From positions 66,453,501-66,517,500 of the forward strand of contig CM027381.1 in the NCBI GenBank assembly GCA_015680905.1: DNA of 64,000 bases. The letters run 5' to 3'. Origin of the DNA: Coptis chinensis. Its lineage: Eukaryota; Streptophyta; Magnoliopsida; Ranunculales; Ranunculaceae. Under the pieces are notes generated by a model. It had not been told where the DNA came from and did no database searches. It saw nothing but the letters and a program-made list of their open reading frames with translations. Both the position numbers and the translations under genes were made by a program. Positions 43,335 to 53,279 of the stretch are shown in pieces. Numbering within the stretch: the stretch's first letter is position 1; the number at the start of each line of letters is the position of its first letter.

Positions 43335-44960
43335 TGATAAGTGCTCAAAAAGTACAATTTAACCCTCGATTATGCCTCTTGTTTAGCCATCTTAGTGGAC
43401 TAATAGTGTTTGTAAGTTATGTTTTAAGATTCTACAGGTGAGAAAGAGAGTTTTGTAGAATATTAGAGAAAAAGGGATAAAATGGAGCAATTCGGAGCAT
43501 TAAGGATCACATGGGAAGCCTGTGGACAATCATGGAGAAGGCCAAGGAATTGAAGCTATTAAAGATGCGACTTGGACCTATCTTAAAGTCTATTTGGAAG
43601 CCCAAGGCCAAAGGATTTGTTGCTTGGACCAAAGCCCGCAAAAGAGGATAAAAGGATAGAGCAGAAGAGATAAAAGGATAGAGCAGAAGAGATAAAATAG
43701 GCTTACACGTCTGGGATGCATAGATCGAGCGTCCAGACGCATTGATCAAGTTTGGGATGCATGGATCGAGCGTCCAGACGCATTGATTAAGTCTGGGATG
43801 CATGAATAGTGCGTCCAGATGCATGAATCGACACTGTAGCCAATTCCTTCTCAATTTTGGAGACGAAGTTGGACTCTAAAAGAAGTCTATTTCTATTAGG
43901 AAACAAATGACTGTTTGGAATGCTTCTAGAGCTCATTGTAACCCCTATAAATAGAGGACCTAAGTGCCTCATATAAGAGGCCAATTCACTTATAATCTTG
44001 TCTCCAGAACTTGAGGCAGAGAGAGAGATTAATAATAAAAGATCGGTTTTAACTAGTTGAGTCTTAATAAATTAGTCTTTCTAGTCTTATGTTCTTCAAC
44101 TCTTCTTCTTCTCGTTCTTCGTGTTCTTCCTTCTTTATGGAAGGCTAATCTTCTCCTTCAAGGGAGGAGATGAAGCCGATGCTTAAGGTTTAATGATTCT
44201 TCCGGTTCATGGTGTTCTTCAATCGGGTTAGTTCTTTATGTTTTAGTTATTAGTTCCATTGCCCACACCGGGAGATGGAAGTATAGAATAGGGTTTATGT
44301 TTTGCAATATTAATATCATGCTAGTGTTCTTTACTTTTCTTCTAGTAGTATAGTTTTTAGAGTTAGGGAAGTTTCTTTGTGTTGCCTTAGAAGAAAGTAT
44401 TTCTTTGTGTTTGTCTTAAGTGGTGATTCATTGAATGGCATACTATTAGGAAGTACTCCTTGATGTTGCTCTTGGTAATACATTGAATGGCTGCCCGAGC
44501 TTACATAAAAGGAAAGAAGATATTAATAACATAAACATAGGAACAACCTTAAGTAGAGTTAATTGTTAATGATGTTTTGTCCAAGAGGGCATCGGTACTT
44601 GCTCGATTGCCTAATTGTAGTCTACTTGTAAGAACAACCATGAAGCAGAAGGTCATAGATTAAAAGTATTGGTGGATTCTAATATCTTGAATTCCCTCTC
44701 TTATAAATTCCCAATAGTTTAGTTAATTTAGTTTAGTTTAGCATTAGAATCTAAATCTCTATAATCATAGTTTTTAATCCCTTAAACCCCCTTTCCAGTC
44801 CTGTCCTTCACATAACATACACTTAAAAGTGGAACGATACCCTACTCATCCTTTACTTATTGAGGGATAATTAGGTTTTGATATGCTTCTATTTGTTTAA
44901 CGACCATCATCTATCTACATTATCCATACACCATCTACACAAAAAAAGGAGCGAGTGTCA
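43335..44960 (+). repeat. 3' LTR of the Athila element (1626 bp)
   Basis: Same start and end as the 5' LTR; TATA-like ctataaatag near 43945. Followed directly by the CTCTT duplication. A 22-bp tandem duplication (ggatagagcagaagagataa) near 43655-43700 and a ~35-bp deletion near 44390 distinguish it. Confidence 0.95.
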
Positions 44961-44965
44961 CTCTT

Positions 44966-45190
44966 ACACATCACAATGTCACCCATATGATACATTAATC
45001 GTTGCAGTATCATTGCAGTATGCTAAGGGGATCTGCAATGATTTCACATTCACAAAATCAGACTTTGTATAATGTCAAATAAAACATTCTCAAATGAACG
45101 AAATAAAATTAGTAATTAACATTTAATCCAGCTTTTACCCAACATCCTTTTCTACAATGATGAGGTCTTTGAGTTGCTCAAACTTTAGAT
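44966..45190. other. Spacer after the Athila element
   Basis: Continuation of the intron sequence interrupted at 33194. No gene recognised. Confidence 0.5.
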
Positions 45191-46135
45191 TATCGGTGGT
45201 GTCATGTCATATAACACTATCAAATCTTTGTCTTGGATCAGCTCAAGGCATCTGCAAAAACAACAGCAGCAAAGTTGTGTTCCTTTTTCATTTCCAAAAT
45301 TTTCATGAATCTTTACTGCTCCTGCCGCTTCTGTTGTCATTGAGTTCTTGGAAGAAACCTTTACCTGCTTTATAGGTTGATATAGAGTTGATTAACAATG
45401 AAGCATGGACCAAAATATCGCCGATATATATCGGTATTTTGGTACACCGACATCGATATTTTTGACATATATCCACCGAATATAGAACTCTTTTTTTTCC
45501 GATATATATCGGAATTTCCGATATAAAACTTTATATCGCCGATATAATCGATATATCCGATATTTACGATATATATCAGTTGACTTTTTGACCATTTTTT
45601 AATATAAATCCGATATTTCTAATATATTTCCGATATATTTCCGATATTTCCGATATTATATGTCCGATATATTCGATATTTCTGATATTTTAAATAGTTT
45701 GGAATGGTCACCAAAAAATATATCCGATATATCCGATATATATCGGTTTTTGGGTACACCGATATATTGATCGATATCGATATTTTGGGCCTTGCAATGA
45801 AGTACCCAAGGACAACACCATCTTTACATGAAACACTATCAAATCTTTGTCTTGGATCAGCTTAAGGCTTTTGCAAATACAACAGTGGCAAAGTTATGTT
45901 CCTTTTTCATTTCCTAAATTTTCATGAACCTTTACTACTCCTGCTGCTTATGCTATCATTGAGTTCTTGGAAGAAAGATTTACCTGCTTTATAGGTTAAC
46001 CAGCAGATTGCAGCTGCAGGAGTGTCGAATAGCATCCTGGGTTTCCATCCTCTGAAAAGCCCTGTATACCCATCCTTTTTCACTTTAGTTTTAATAACAT
46101 CGATGAATTGAACTGTTGGTAAGTCATCCGGATAG
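45190..46135 (-). pseudogene. Mitoferrin-like mitochondrial carrier, C-terminal end duplicated
   Basis: Minus strand 46110-45980 encodes FIDVIKTKVKKDGYTGLFRG and WKPRMLFDTPAAAICWLTYK then AGKSFFQELND: the third repeat of a mitochondrial carrier, closest to plant mitoferrins (KDGYRGLxRGWxPRMLFHAPAAAICWSTYEASKSFFQELN). H to D replaces the usual FHAP. The end (TYKAGKGFFQELND, 45385-45330) recurs downstream, so a ~610-bp segment was duplicated; a 391-bp MITE sits between. Mitoferrins import iron into mitochondria. Upstream exons with the first two carrier repeats are missing, so this is a captured or decayed fragment. Confidence 0.78.
45404..45794. mobile_element. hAT-type MITE, 391 bp, full of CCGATATATATCGG palindromes
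   Basis: Terminal inverted repeats CATGGACCAAAATATCG and (reverse complement of the right end) CAAGGCCCAAAATATCG match at 14 of 17 positions. Perfect 8-bp target duplications CAATGAAG flank it (45396-45403, 45795-45802), the hAT length. A second copy of the flanking sequence at 46466-46514 has one CAATGAAG and no insert, giving the empty site. The interior is almost wholly made of cgatat/ccgatatat words and can fold extensively. No coding capacity. Confidence 0.92.
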
Positions 46136-47765
46136 CGAAGATAGAAAAAAACATTTTAAACATTTTAAACAGTTTCCTATCAAAAGTATATATCCAATAT
46201 ACTCGATTAAAGGATCATGATTTGACCACGACATACTAGTCTTCATAGATTATGACATACCAAGAGTAGTGTACAAACTTAACAGATGGCAATTTACATG
46301 TCTTTTAGCTCTATCTTCATGCTGTACCTTACTCCCTTCACTCCCTGGAAAAGATTAATAGTTTATCAAATTTGACGTACAAATACCGCAGTTAAAGCAC
46401 TTGAAAACTTTTAATACACCTTAATTGATAATAACTTAGCTCTATCATTGCCTAAGTGTAATAACTATAGAGTTGATTAACAATGAAGTACCCAAGGACA
46501 CCACCATCTTTACAAAGTCCACACTCCCACCCAAGCAACTGTACCTATATAAAAATCAAATAAAGTAGTCAATAGATTGAAGACTAGAATAACAGAAAAA
46601 CAACTCTTGGATACAAAATCAATCTTCAGAATAAAAAAATTGAGCTTCTTCATCCGTCAAGATTGAATATTCTATGATTTACAAGGTACAAACTTCTTGG
46701 TTAAAAAATCTATCCATTTTCCGTTAAGACTGTCAAATATTATATCTGACCACAATTCTGTGAAGACATGAATATGACACTTGAGCTAGGATATAAAAAT
46801 GTCTCAGGGTACCCAACATCAATGAGAACTGTTCAAAAAGACAAAACTGGTAGTTTATCTAAACCAATTTTACCCCAAAAGCTTAATACAAGGGCACAAA
46901 AGAATATACAGAGACAAAGAGAGTGTCCATGATCTTTTATGTTCATGATGTAACCAAATCTGAAAATAAATTGCTCAAAAGACATTCCTCCTAAGCTGTT
47001 TGAAGAGCATAACAAATGTAAACACTGGAAACAGCCTTATTCATGCCGGCTTTTGTTGATATAGCAAAAAAAGAGTAGGCGGGTTAGCACGGTACCAGCA
47101 TCTAGCTGAAATCCAACATGACTTCAAACTCTAATGTTTTAAGTCAAGAAGTATTGTCTGGGTAGAGACTACACCACCATTATGCACTAACCAGAGCTCT
47201 ACCTCACTCTCACTTCTCATACATAGAACCAAGAAGAGTTATATTCTTAATCCATGTGCATGGGGTACCTGAGAATAGAGGTCGATCAGGACACAAGTGC
47301 CAATGCAATCTCTGAAGGAATAGGACCGGTTCACCTTTTTTGTCTTCCAGCCCCAGCATTGTACTACAAAATCGCATAACAGTAGCCATGTACCCCTCTT
47401 ATTTCTTAGTTTCCTTTCCACATGCTTCAAAAAATTGACAAAACTCATATGTGCAACAGAAAAGCTACCCCTTCAGGAGGGAATGAATGGAAAATTCTAA
47501 AATTTTGAGACTCAATCGAAAACATAAGAAATTAAAAGGAAGAATTAATAATTTTGAAAAAGATATACCAAAAGGAACAGTAAATCAAAGAGTGGTGAAG
47601 TGGTCCACTTCTTAGTTTATTTCCATTGCTTCTATTAGTTTGCAACTTCTTTAAATAACATCTGTAAACAATTTGTTGCCAAGTCTTTATATTTATTGTT
47701 AAGTTTTAGTAAATATTATATTATTTAAGTATGAAAATCTGATACTAACTTCCAATTAATTGCAG
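46136..47765. other. Intron remainder, 1.6 kb, with an empty-site copy at 46466-46514
   Basis: Apart from the duplicated 46466-46514 segment (see the MITE) nothing is recognised. Small minus-strand ORFs at 46833 and 47239 have no known motif. Confidence 0.5.
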
Positions 47766-48853
47766 CTCTCTGCACAATAGAGTTCCAAAAGAGATGCTTT
47801 CCCCATGCTCATATCTTACTATTTTTGGAAAACTCAGCAAAGCCTTCCATCCCTTCGCAAGTCAACAGAGTTATATCTGCCGAATTGCCTGACCCTACTG
47901 ACAAAGTTGCATATAATGCAGTTGTGGAATTCATGATTCACGGTCCATGTGGCGAGTCTAAACCAGGTTCTCTTTACATGGTTAAAACTGATGATGGGAA
48001 TAAAAAATGCTCTAGGCACTATCCGAAACCATTCTGTAGTGAGACAACAATTAACGAAAATGACTTCACTATCCGAAACCATTCTGTAGTGAGACAACAA
48101 TTAACGAAAATGACTTCACAGTCTATATGAGGAGAGACAATGGTCAAACTGCACAAAAAGACGGAATAACTCTTGATAACAAATGGGTCATTACACACAA
48201 TGTGGACTTGATTGTTAAGTTCCATGCCCACATAAATGTTGAACATTGCAACAAAGCAAGGTCAATGCAATACCTATTCAAGTATATTAACAAGGGAAAG
48301 GATAGAGCATCTGCAATGATTGTTGAGAATGTAGTGACTGATAATAACAGTAAGGAACAAATTGTCAGGGATGTTGATGAAATATCAAACTTCTTAGACT
48401 ATCGATTTCTTTCTTCTTCTGAAGGAGTTTGGAGGCTTCTAAATTTTGATATACAATACAGAAATCCGAGTGTCGTGCGCTTGCCATTCCATCTTGAAGG
48501 TCAGAATATGGTATACTACAGTGAGAAAGATGATCCAAAAGTAGTAGTGCGACGTGAAAAAGCGTCCAGAACAAAGTTTATAGAATGGTTCAAGGCAAAT
48601 GAAGGGTATGAATTAGCTAGGACACTTACTTATGTTGATTTCCCAACTAAATTTGTTTGGAAACAAAAAGTATAATAAGTGGACTCTACGAAAATGAGGA
48701 AAATCAGTTGGACGAGTTTACTACGCACATCCTACATTAGGTGAAAGGTTCTAGTTAAGAATGTTGCTTAATGTTGTTAAAGGACCTAGGAGTTATGAAG
48801 ATATTCGTACAGTTAATGGAACCCCACATCCAACTTTTAAAGCAACGTGTCAG
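47766..48853 (+). pseudogene. RepHel part 2: HUH motif and Rep core
   Basis: Starts at the acceptor with CTIEFQKRC and the HUH motif FPHAHILLF (47793-47820). Then LPDPTDKVAYNAVVEFMIHG, CSRHYPKPFCSETT, a break by a 50-bp tandem duplication (48017-48116), VYMRRDNGQTAQKDGI, WVITHNVDLIVKFHAHINVE, and the tyrosine motif region MQYLFKYINKGKDR (48268-48310). Next DVDEISNFLDYRFLSSSEGV, then a frame change near 48675, AHPTLGERF and LRMLLNVVKGPRSYEDIRTV. The exon ends at a donor (gtgtcag|gtaa, 48854). The HUH histidines and the KYINKG tyrosines carry out nicking in this family. Confidence 0.93.
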
Positions 48854-49620
48854 GTAATCTTTCAACTACTTCAATTGTCCATCTACTACTAACAACTTTT
48901 TTGTGACATAGTAAGTAAAATAATAAGCAATATCCCTTTAGGCCATTATTATATTCCAATAGAAGTCTAACATTATTATTAAAGTTATATGTCATTTGAC
49001 ACTAGAATATATATTCTGTTGTACTTAATGATATCTCCTGTTCTCATAAAATACTTAGCCCTCAAAAATCTTGAGCAAGCATCATCTTTGGACAAAAAAG
49101 ACAACCCCCCACCCACATTAGGTTTGGAACATGGATCCCATTTCACTGCTACTTTATTTGTCAACACCGTAGACCAAATACCGTAGAATCATTTCATATT
49201 TCTTTATCAAGCTATCTGGCCACTCATATATGTACACATTTTGTAAATGGTTATTTGGAAAGAACAGATTTAGCAAGCACAACTCTCCCTTGAAAAAAAA
49301 AGTTACTTTCTCACCTTGTACCTCTCTTCCTCATTTTGTCAACCAGGTCAATGAGATGAGCACTCTTAACTCTATCATGCACCAAGGGTACCCCAAAATA
49401 CTTTTTGGGAAAGCACCCTATTACATTTATCATTAAAAGATTAACTGGATAATACACACTAAATAGAAGCATGGCCTTAATTTATTTGCTTTAGTGGCCA
49501 AAATCTCATCATTGACACTGTATCACTAAACACAAGGATAATGTAATGTTGACAATAATTAAAATGTGATTATCAAGTTTTTCATTTTATATTATGTAAT
49601 CCTTCATTTTTGGATTACAG
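48854..49620 (+). other. RepHel second intron, 767 bp
   Basis: Donor cag|gtaatc and acceptor gattacag|gc; joined, the codons read CQAYGLLEDD, the family's passage AC.ALGLLxDD. Nothing else recognised inside. Confidence 0.8.
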
Positions 49621-51489
49621 GCATATGGTTTGCTAGAAGACGACATTGAATGGAATGATGTTATGAAGCAAGCCAGCGAGTGGGCAAATCCAGCTTCTTT
49701 AAGATAACTTTTTGTCACTTTAATCTTGCTGTGTGAGTTTACATCTCCAGAAATACTTTTTGAAAATCATCAGAAAAGCCTTGGTGAAGATATTTTGTTT
49801 CGTTACAGAAAAACCAACCACAACCAAAGTCTCAAGCTAAGTGAAGACCAGATAAAGAATGATACTCTTTGCGAGATTGAGAATATCATGGTTCATAAGG
49901 GGAAAACACTTACAGATATTGAAGATTTTCCTAAATTCAATATTTCTTCACAAGCATCTTATGGTAACAAATTGATTGCTGAAGAATTGGATTACAACTG
50001 CTTAGAGTTGCACAACAAACATATCAAACTCTATAACAATCTCAACAATGAACAGAAAGATGTTTACAACTGTGTAATTGATGCGGTTGAGACGTAATCT
50101 GGAGGTGTTTTTTTTGTCTACGGAAGTGGGGGAACTGGGAAAACATATCTCTATAAGACTATCATTTCAAAACTCCGTTCTGAAAGTAAAATTGTTCTTG
50201 CAGTTGCTTCTTTGGGAATATCATCACTTCTTTTACCAGATTGACGAACAGCGCATTCAAGGTTTAAAATTATGATACCTACAGATGAGACCACAAGTTG
50301 TGACATTTCTCATGGTTCAAAACTACACAAGCTTATTTCAAAAGTTAACCTTATTGTGTGGGACAAAGCTCCAATGACTCATAGGCATGGCTTTGAGGCC
50401 GTTGACCGTACTCTGAAAGACTTATTGAAACCAGATACTAGAGATTTTGGTGGAAAGACATTTCTCATGGGTGGAGATTTCAGACATATTTTGCCAGTCA
50501 TACCAAGAGGTAAAAGAATTGATGTTGTTAAAGCTTCCATTAACAAATCAAAACTTTGAAAAAACTGCCAAGTTTTTCACTTAAGTGAAAACATGAGACT
50601 CAAGAGTGACATGATGGACTATGACACTGTTAGTTACGTAGATGAATTTAGCAAATGGGTTCTAGATCTAGGAGATGGGAACCTACCTGCAAAGGCGATA
50701 AACGAAGAAATAGAGCCGACTTGGATCAAACTACCTGATGACTTACTAATTCCAGAAAGTGACAACTCAGTTGAAGATATCATCATCACCATTTATCCAG
50801 ATTTGGTGAATAAGTATACAGAAGTTAAGTACTTGAAAGAAAGGAGTATTCTAGCACTGAAGAATGACACAGTAGACGAAATAAATTATGCAGTTGTTTC
50901 AAAAATTCTTGGAGATTTAAAAAGCTACTTAAGTGCAGACTCTCTATGTCCAATCCCAGGAAAGTGCGCAGAACAAGATGTTCTGTATCCAACAGAATTT
51001 TTAAACAACTTGGAATTTTTCGGAGTACCAAACCACAATCTAAAGCTTAAGCGTGGAGTCCCTATTAGGCTGATGCGAAACATGAATCAAAGTGAAGGAC
51101 TGTGTAATGGTACTAGACTCACAGTGACAAATATTGCTCCAAAAGTCATAGAAGCAACAATTATTACTGGAACAAAGATAGGAGAACCAATTTTTATTCC
51201 CCGAATGATTATGTCTCCAAGTGACACAAAATGGCCTTTCATCTTCAGGAGGAAACAGTTTCCTGTCAAAGTTTGTTTCGCTATGACTATAAACAAGAGT
51301 CAAGGTTAGACTTTTGATAAGGTTGGTGTTTATTTACCCAGGCCAATTTTCACACATGGGCAGTTATATGTTGCTGTCTCGCGAACCACCTCAAGAAAGG
51401 GATTGAAATTCCTAATAAAAAAGGATGGAAATGAACCCGAAGGATGCACAAAGAACATTGTGTATAAAGAAGTTTTCAATTCAATATGA
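49621..51489 (+). pseudogene. RepHel part 3: PIF1-type SF1B helicase
   Basis: After AYGLLEDDIEWNDVMKQASE and a stop (49705), the helicase domain opens: LNNEQKDVYNCVIDAVET, a stop (50095), Walker A VYGSGGTGKTYLYKTI (50119), a stop near 50243, motif II LIVWDKAPMTHRHGFEAVDR (50349), motif III KTFLMGGDFRHILPVIPRG (50455), SENMRLKSDM, LKRGVPIRLMRNMNQSEGLC NG (51045-51110), VCFAMTINKSQG followed by a stop (51307), and motif VI YVAVSRTTSRKGLKFLI (51368). It ends at a natural-looking stop (51487). Motif II has Lys where the catalytic Glu of DEAPM is usual. The helicase unwinds the displaced strand. Confidence 0.93.
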
Positions 51490-51690
51490 AGATATCAACT
51501 CAAGGTATGTTTTAATTTAGCTATTTTACATTCAAGATGAATCACATACAAGATTAAAATAAAAACAAGTTAAATAAATATATATTAATTTCTTGCATAA
51601 TACAATGGCATGGCAGCAGATCTCCTGGGGATTAGATTGATTATCTCTTCTGTAGGTCTAGGATACAATCTGTAAAAGAGTGTTTACTTT
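51490..51690. other. Short spacer after the helicase
   Basis: AT-rich, nothing recognised. Confidence 0.5.
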
Positions 51691-51695
51691 ATTCT

Positions 51696-51960
51696 AAACA
51701 GGTCTACTGGCGTTGGATATGTTGGTGCTGCAAGGGACCATCTAGGTGAAGTTGTCTTGGCCTTTTGTGGTGGTTCTGGAAGGAATTATGTTCTTTTTTA
51801 AGAGCTACAAGCTATAGAGAAAGGGTTGCAAGGATGTAGTTCAAGTTGTTAAAGAGTGTTGACTTTAATATAAAGAGGTCTACTGGCGTTGGATATGGTG
51901 GTGCTGCAAGGGACCATCTAGGTGAAGTTGTCTTTGCTTTTTGGGACGAGTTAATTTTTC
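51696..51960 (+). pseudogene. RNase H-like (RVT_3) fragment, two tandem copies
   Basis: Both copies (51703-51770 and 51879-51945) encode RSTGVGYxGAARDHLGEVV, the first beta-hairpin of LINE-type RNase H (xGxGxVxRDHxGxVxxAF). The copies differ by a few bases and end at different points, the second with AFWDE. The catalytic Asp of CVDFN is seen only as SVDFNIK ahead of copy 2 (51851). Confidence 0.6.
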
Positions 51961-52693
51961 CAGTCAATTATATTGTAATTCCCCAAATTACATTCTCACT
52001 TAGACATTTTGATGTGATCCTAATAAGATCTTTGCACTATTTTATTTTATTAAAGGGTGAAAAGACAGCAAAACACAGTCCCCAGCTCCAAAAGGGCCAA
52101 AAACAAAGGTCTTTCTCAGTGTCTACTTGGAATATTTTAGAAAAACAGATTAATGCGGGAACCTCTGACATCCATGACAGCAGCCTTATCATTTGTCATA
52201 ACAATTTGGTGAAGTACAAACTGTTGAGATATCTGTTTATGGTGAACAATATCTTATCGTCAACACACTCTATACTGCAATATGTATTTGCAACTCAGGT
52301 ATCTACAACTACAATTTTTATATGGTTGACTAGTTGTTTTGGTCTTATTTTTATGATACCTGAGCATGTTTTACTACATGTTTGTTGTTTGTCTGTCTGT
52401 CATTGCTGACATTTAGGCATCAAGTTCATGGCCCGTAGTGACATTGGCTGATCACAAATAAAAGTATGGGAAGAATGTACTAGATTTTTCCCCTTTTCTA
52501 CTTTGGATAACTCACTCCAAAGTTAGTGTGTGTGCCTATTTAAAAGTTTGTGTATTCTATCATATTGGATACAAGAACACTATTCCAATTTCATAATCTG
52601 CACTTAGCGATTTAGAACGAATTTTTTTAAAAAATGACCAGTAAAAAAATACCTTAAGTAGAAAGTATTCTTGAAAAAAATACTCTTGGTTAC
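51961..52693. other. Spacer, nothing recognised
   Basis: An open frame from 51846 runs on to 52409 but beyond the RNase H-like start shows no known motif. The remainder is AT-rich. Confidence 0.4.
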
Positions 52694-52783
52694 CTTAGCA
52701 TACCAAGTTATCGCTATTAGATAATCCTTTTTCAGGAAAGCTTCTTCTCCCTTTTGGTTTGCCTGCTCTGCTTTGAGCCTTCT
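52694..52783 (-). pseudogene. Single TPR-repeat exon of a host gene, minus strand
   Basis: Exactly 30 codons between an acceptor (tttttgcag, minus strand) and a donor (gctaag|gtaacc). They encode KAEQANQKGEEAFLKKDYLI and AITWYAK, the consensus helix A and B of a tetratricopeptide repeat (kGneaf.kkdY..Ai..YtkA), similar to plant ankyrin-TPR and co-chaperone proteins. No neighbouring exon was found. Opposite in strand to the Helitron genes. Confidence 0.7.
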
Positions 52784-53270
52784 CTGCAAAAAGTTAGATA
52801 TTTCATCAGATTAAATTAATGTTTCAAGTATAATAATTACAAAGTCCAATCCATAAAACCTGTCAATAATTGGGACCACCTGTACCAACAAATCCATAAG
52901 GCTTCTCAGGATATAAGTAAATGTTTATAAAGCATCAAACAATGCTTAATTACTTATATATCCATTATAGCAGTCAACAAGAACAACATTTAAGCTAGAT
53001 ACCCGTCGCCAAAACCTTAATAGATATGGTAAGAGTTACATAAATATGGTTCCAAAGCTTAATAACAATGTAAAAAAAAATTAGTAACAATGTAAATTAG
53101 AAATGGAGGAAAAATTTAGTAAAGGTGAATACAAATTTCAGACAATTATAGTCTATACAAGAAGCAGGCAATATGTAAGCTACCTTGCCTTCCATCGACA
53201 CAAATATACTACAGTGCATCTTTCACTACAATACTTCACCCCCACCCAAAGGAATTAATAGAATTCTCCA
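52784..53270. other. Spacer, nothing recognised
   Basis: AT-rich; no motif or repeat noted. Confidence 0.5.
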
Positions 53271-53279
53271 ACTCAATTT

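Larger units (their letters stand above)
33195..44960 (+). mobile_element. Athila-type Ty3/gypsy retrotransposon, complete structure, 11.8 kb
   Basis: Perfect 5-bp target duplication CTCTT (33190-33194, 44961-44965). LTRs at 33195-34834 and 43335-44960 begin TGATAAGTGC and end AGTGTCA. A PBS complementary to the 3' end of tRNA-Asp-like sequence follows the 5' LTR. Gag and pol lie in order PR-RT-RNase H-IN; the RT and IN motifs are those of the Athila branch. About 2 kb between pol and the 3' LTR has no recognisable env-like ORF. Numerous stops and frameshifts in gag, PR and IN make it non-autonomous. It sits in the RepHel intron. Confidence 0.96.
32357..47765 (+). other. Giant RepHel intron, 15.4 kb, with nested insertions
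   Basis: Bounded by a consensus donor (gg|gtaagt, 32357) and acceptor (aattgcag|ct, 47765). Joining the two exons keeps the codon phase and yields the conserved AWAALCTIEFQKRC passage just before the HUH motif. The original intron was probably short; it now contains a subtilase fragment, the Athila element, a carrier-gene fragment with a MITE, and about 1.6 kb of unrecognised sequence (46136-47765). Confidence 0.85.

Noticed and set aside
45404..45794. Centromeric or satellite DNA
   Set aside because: The GATATA-rich block has TIRs, exact 8-bp duplications and an empty-site copy, so it is a discrete transposon.
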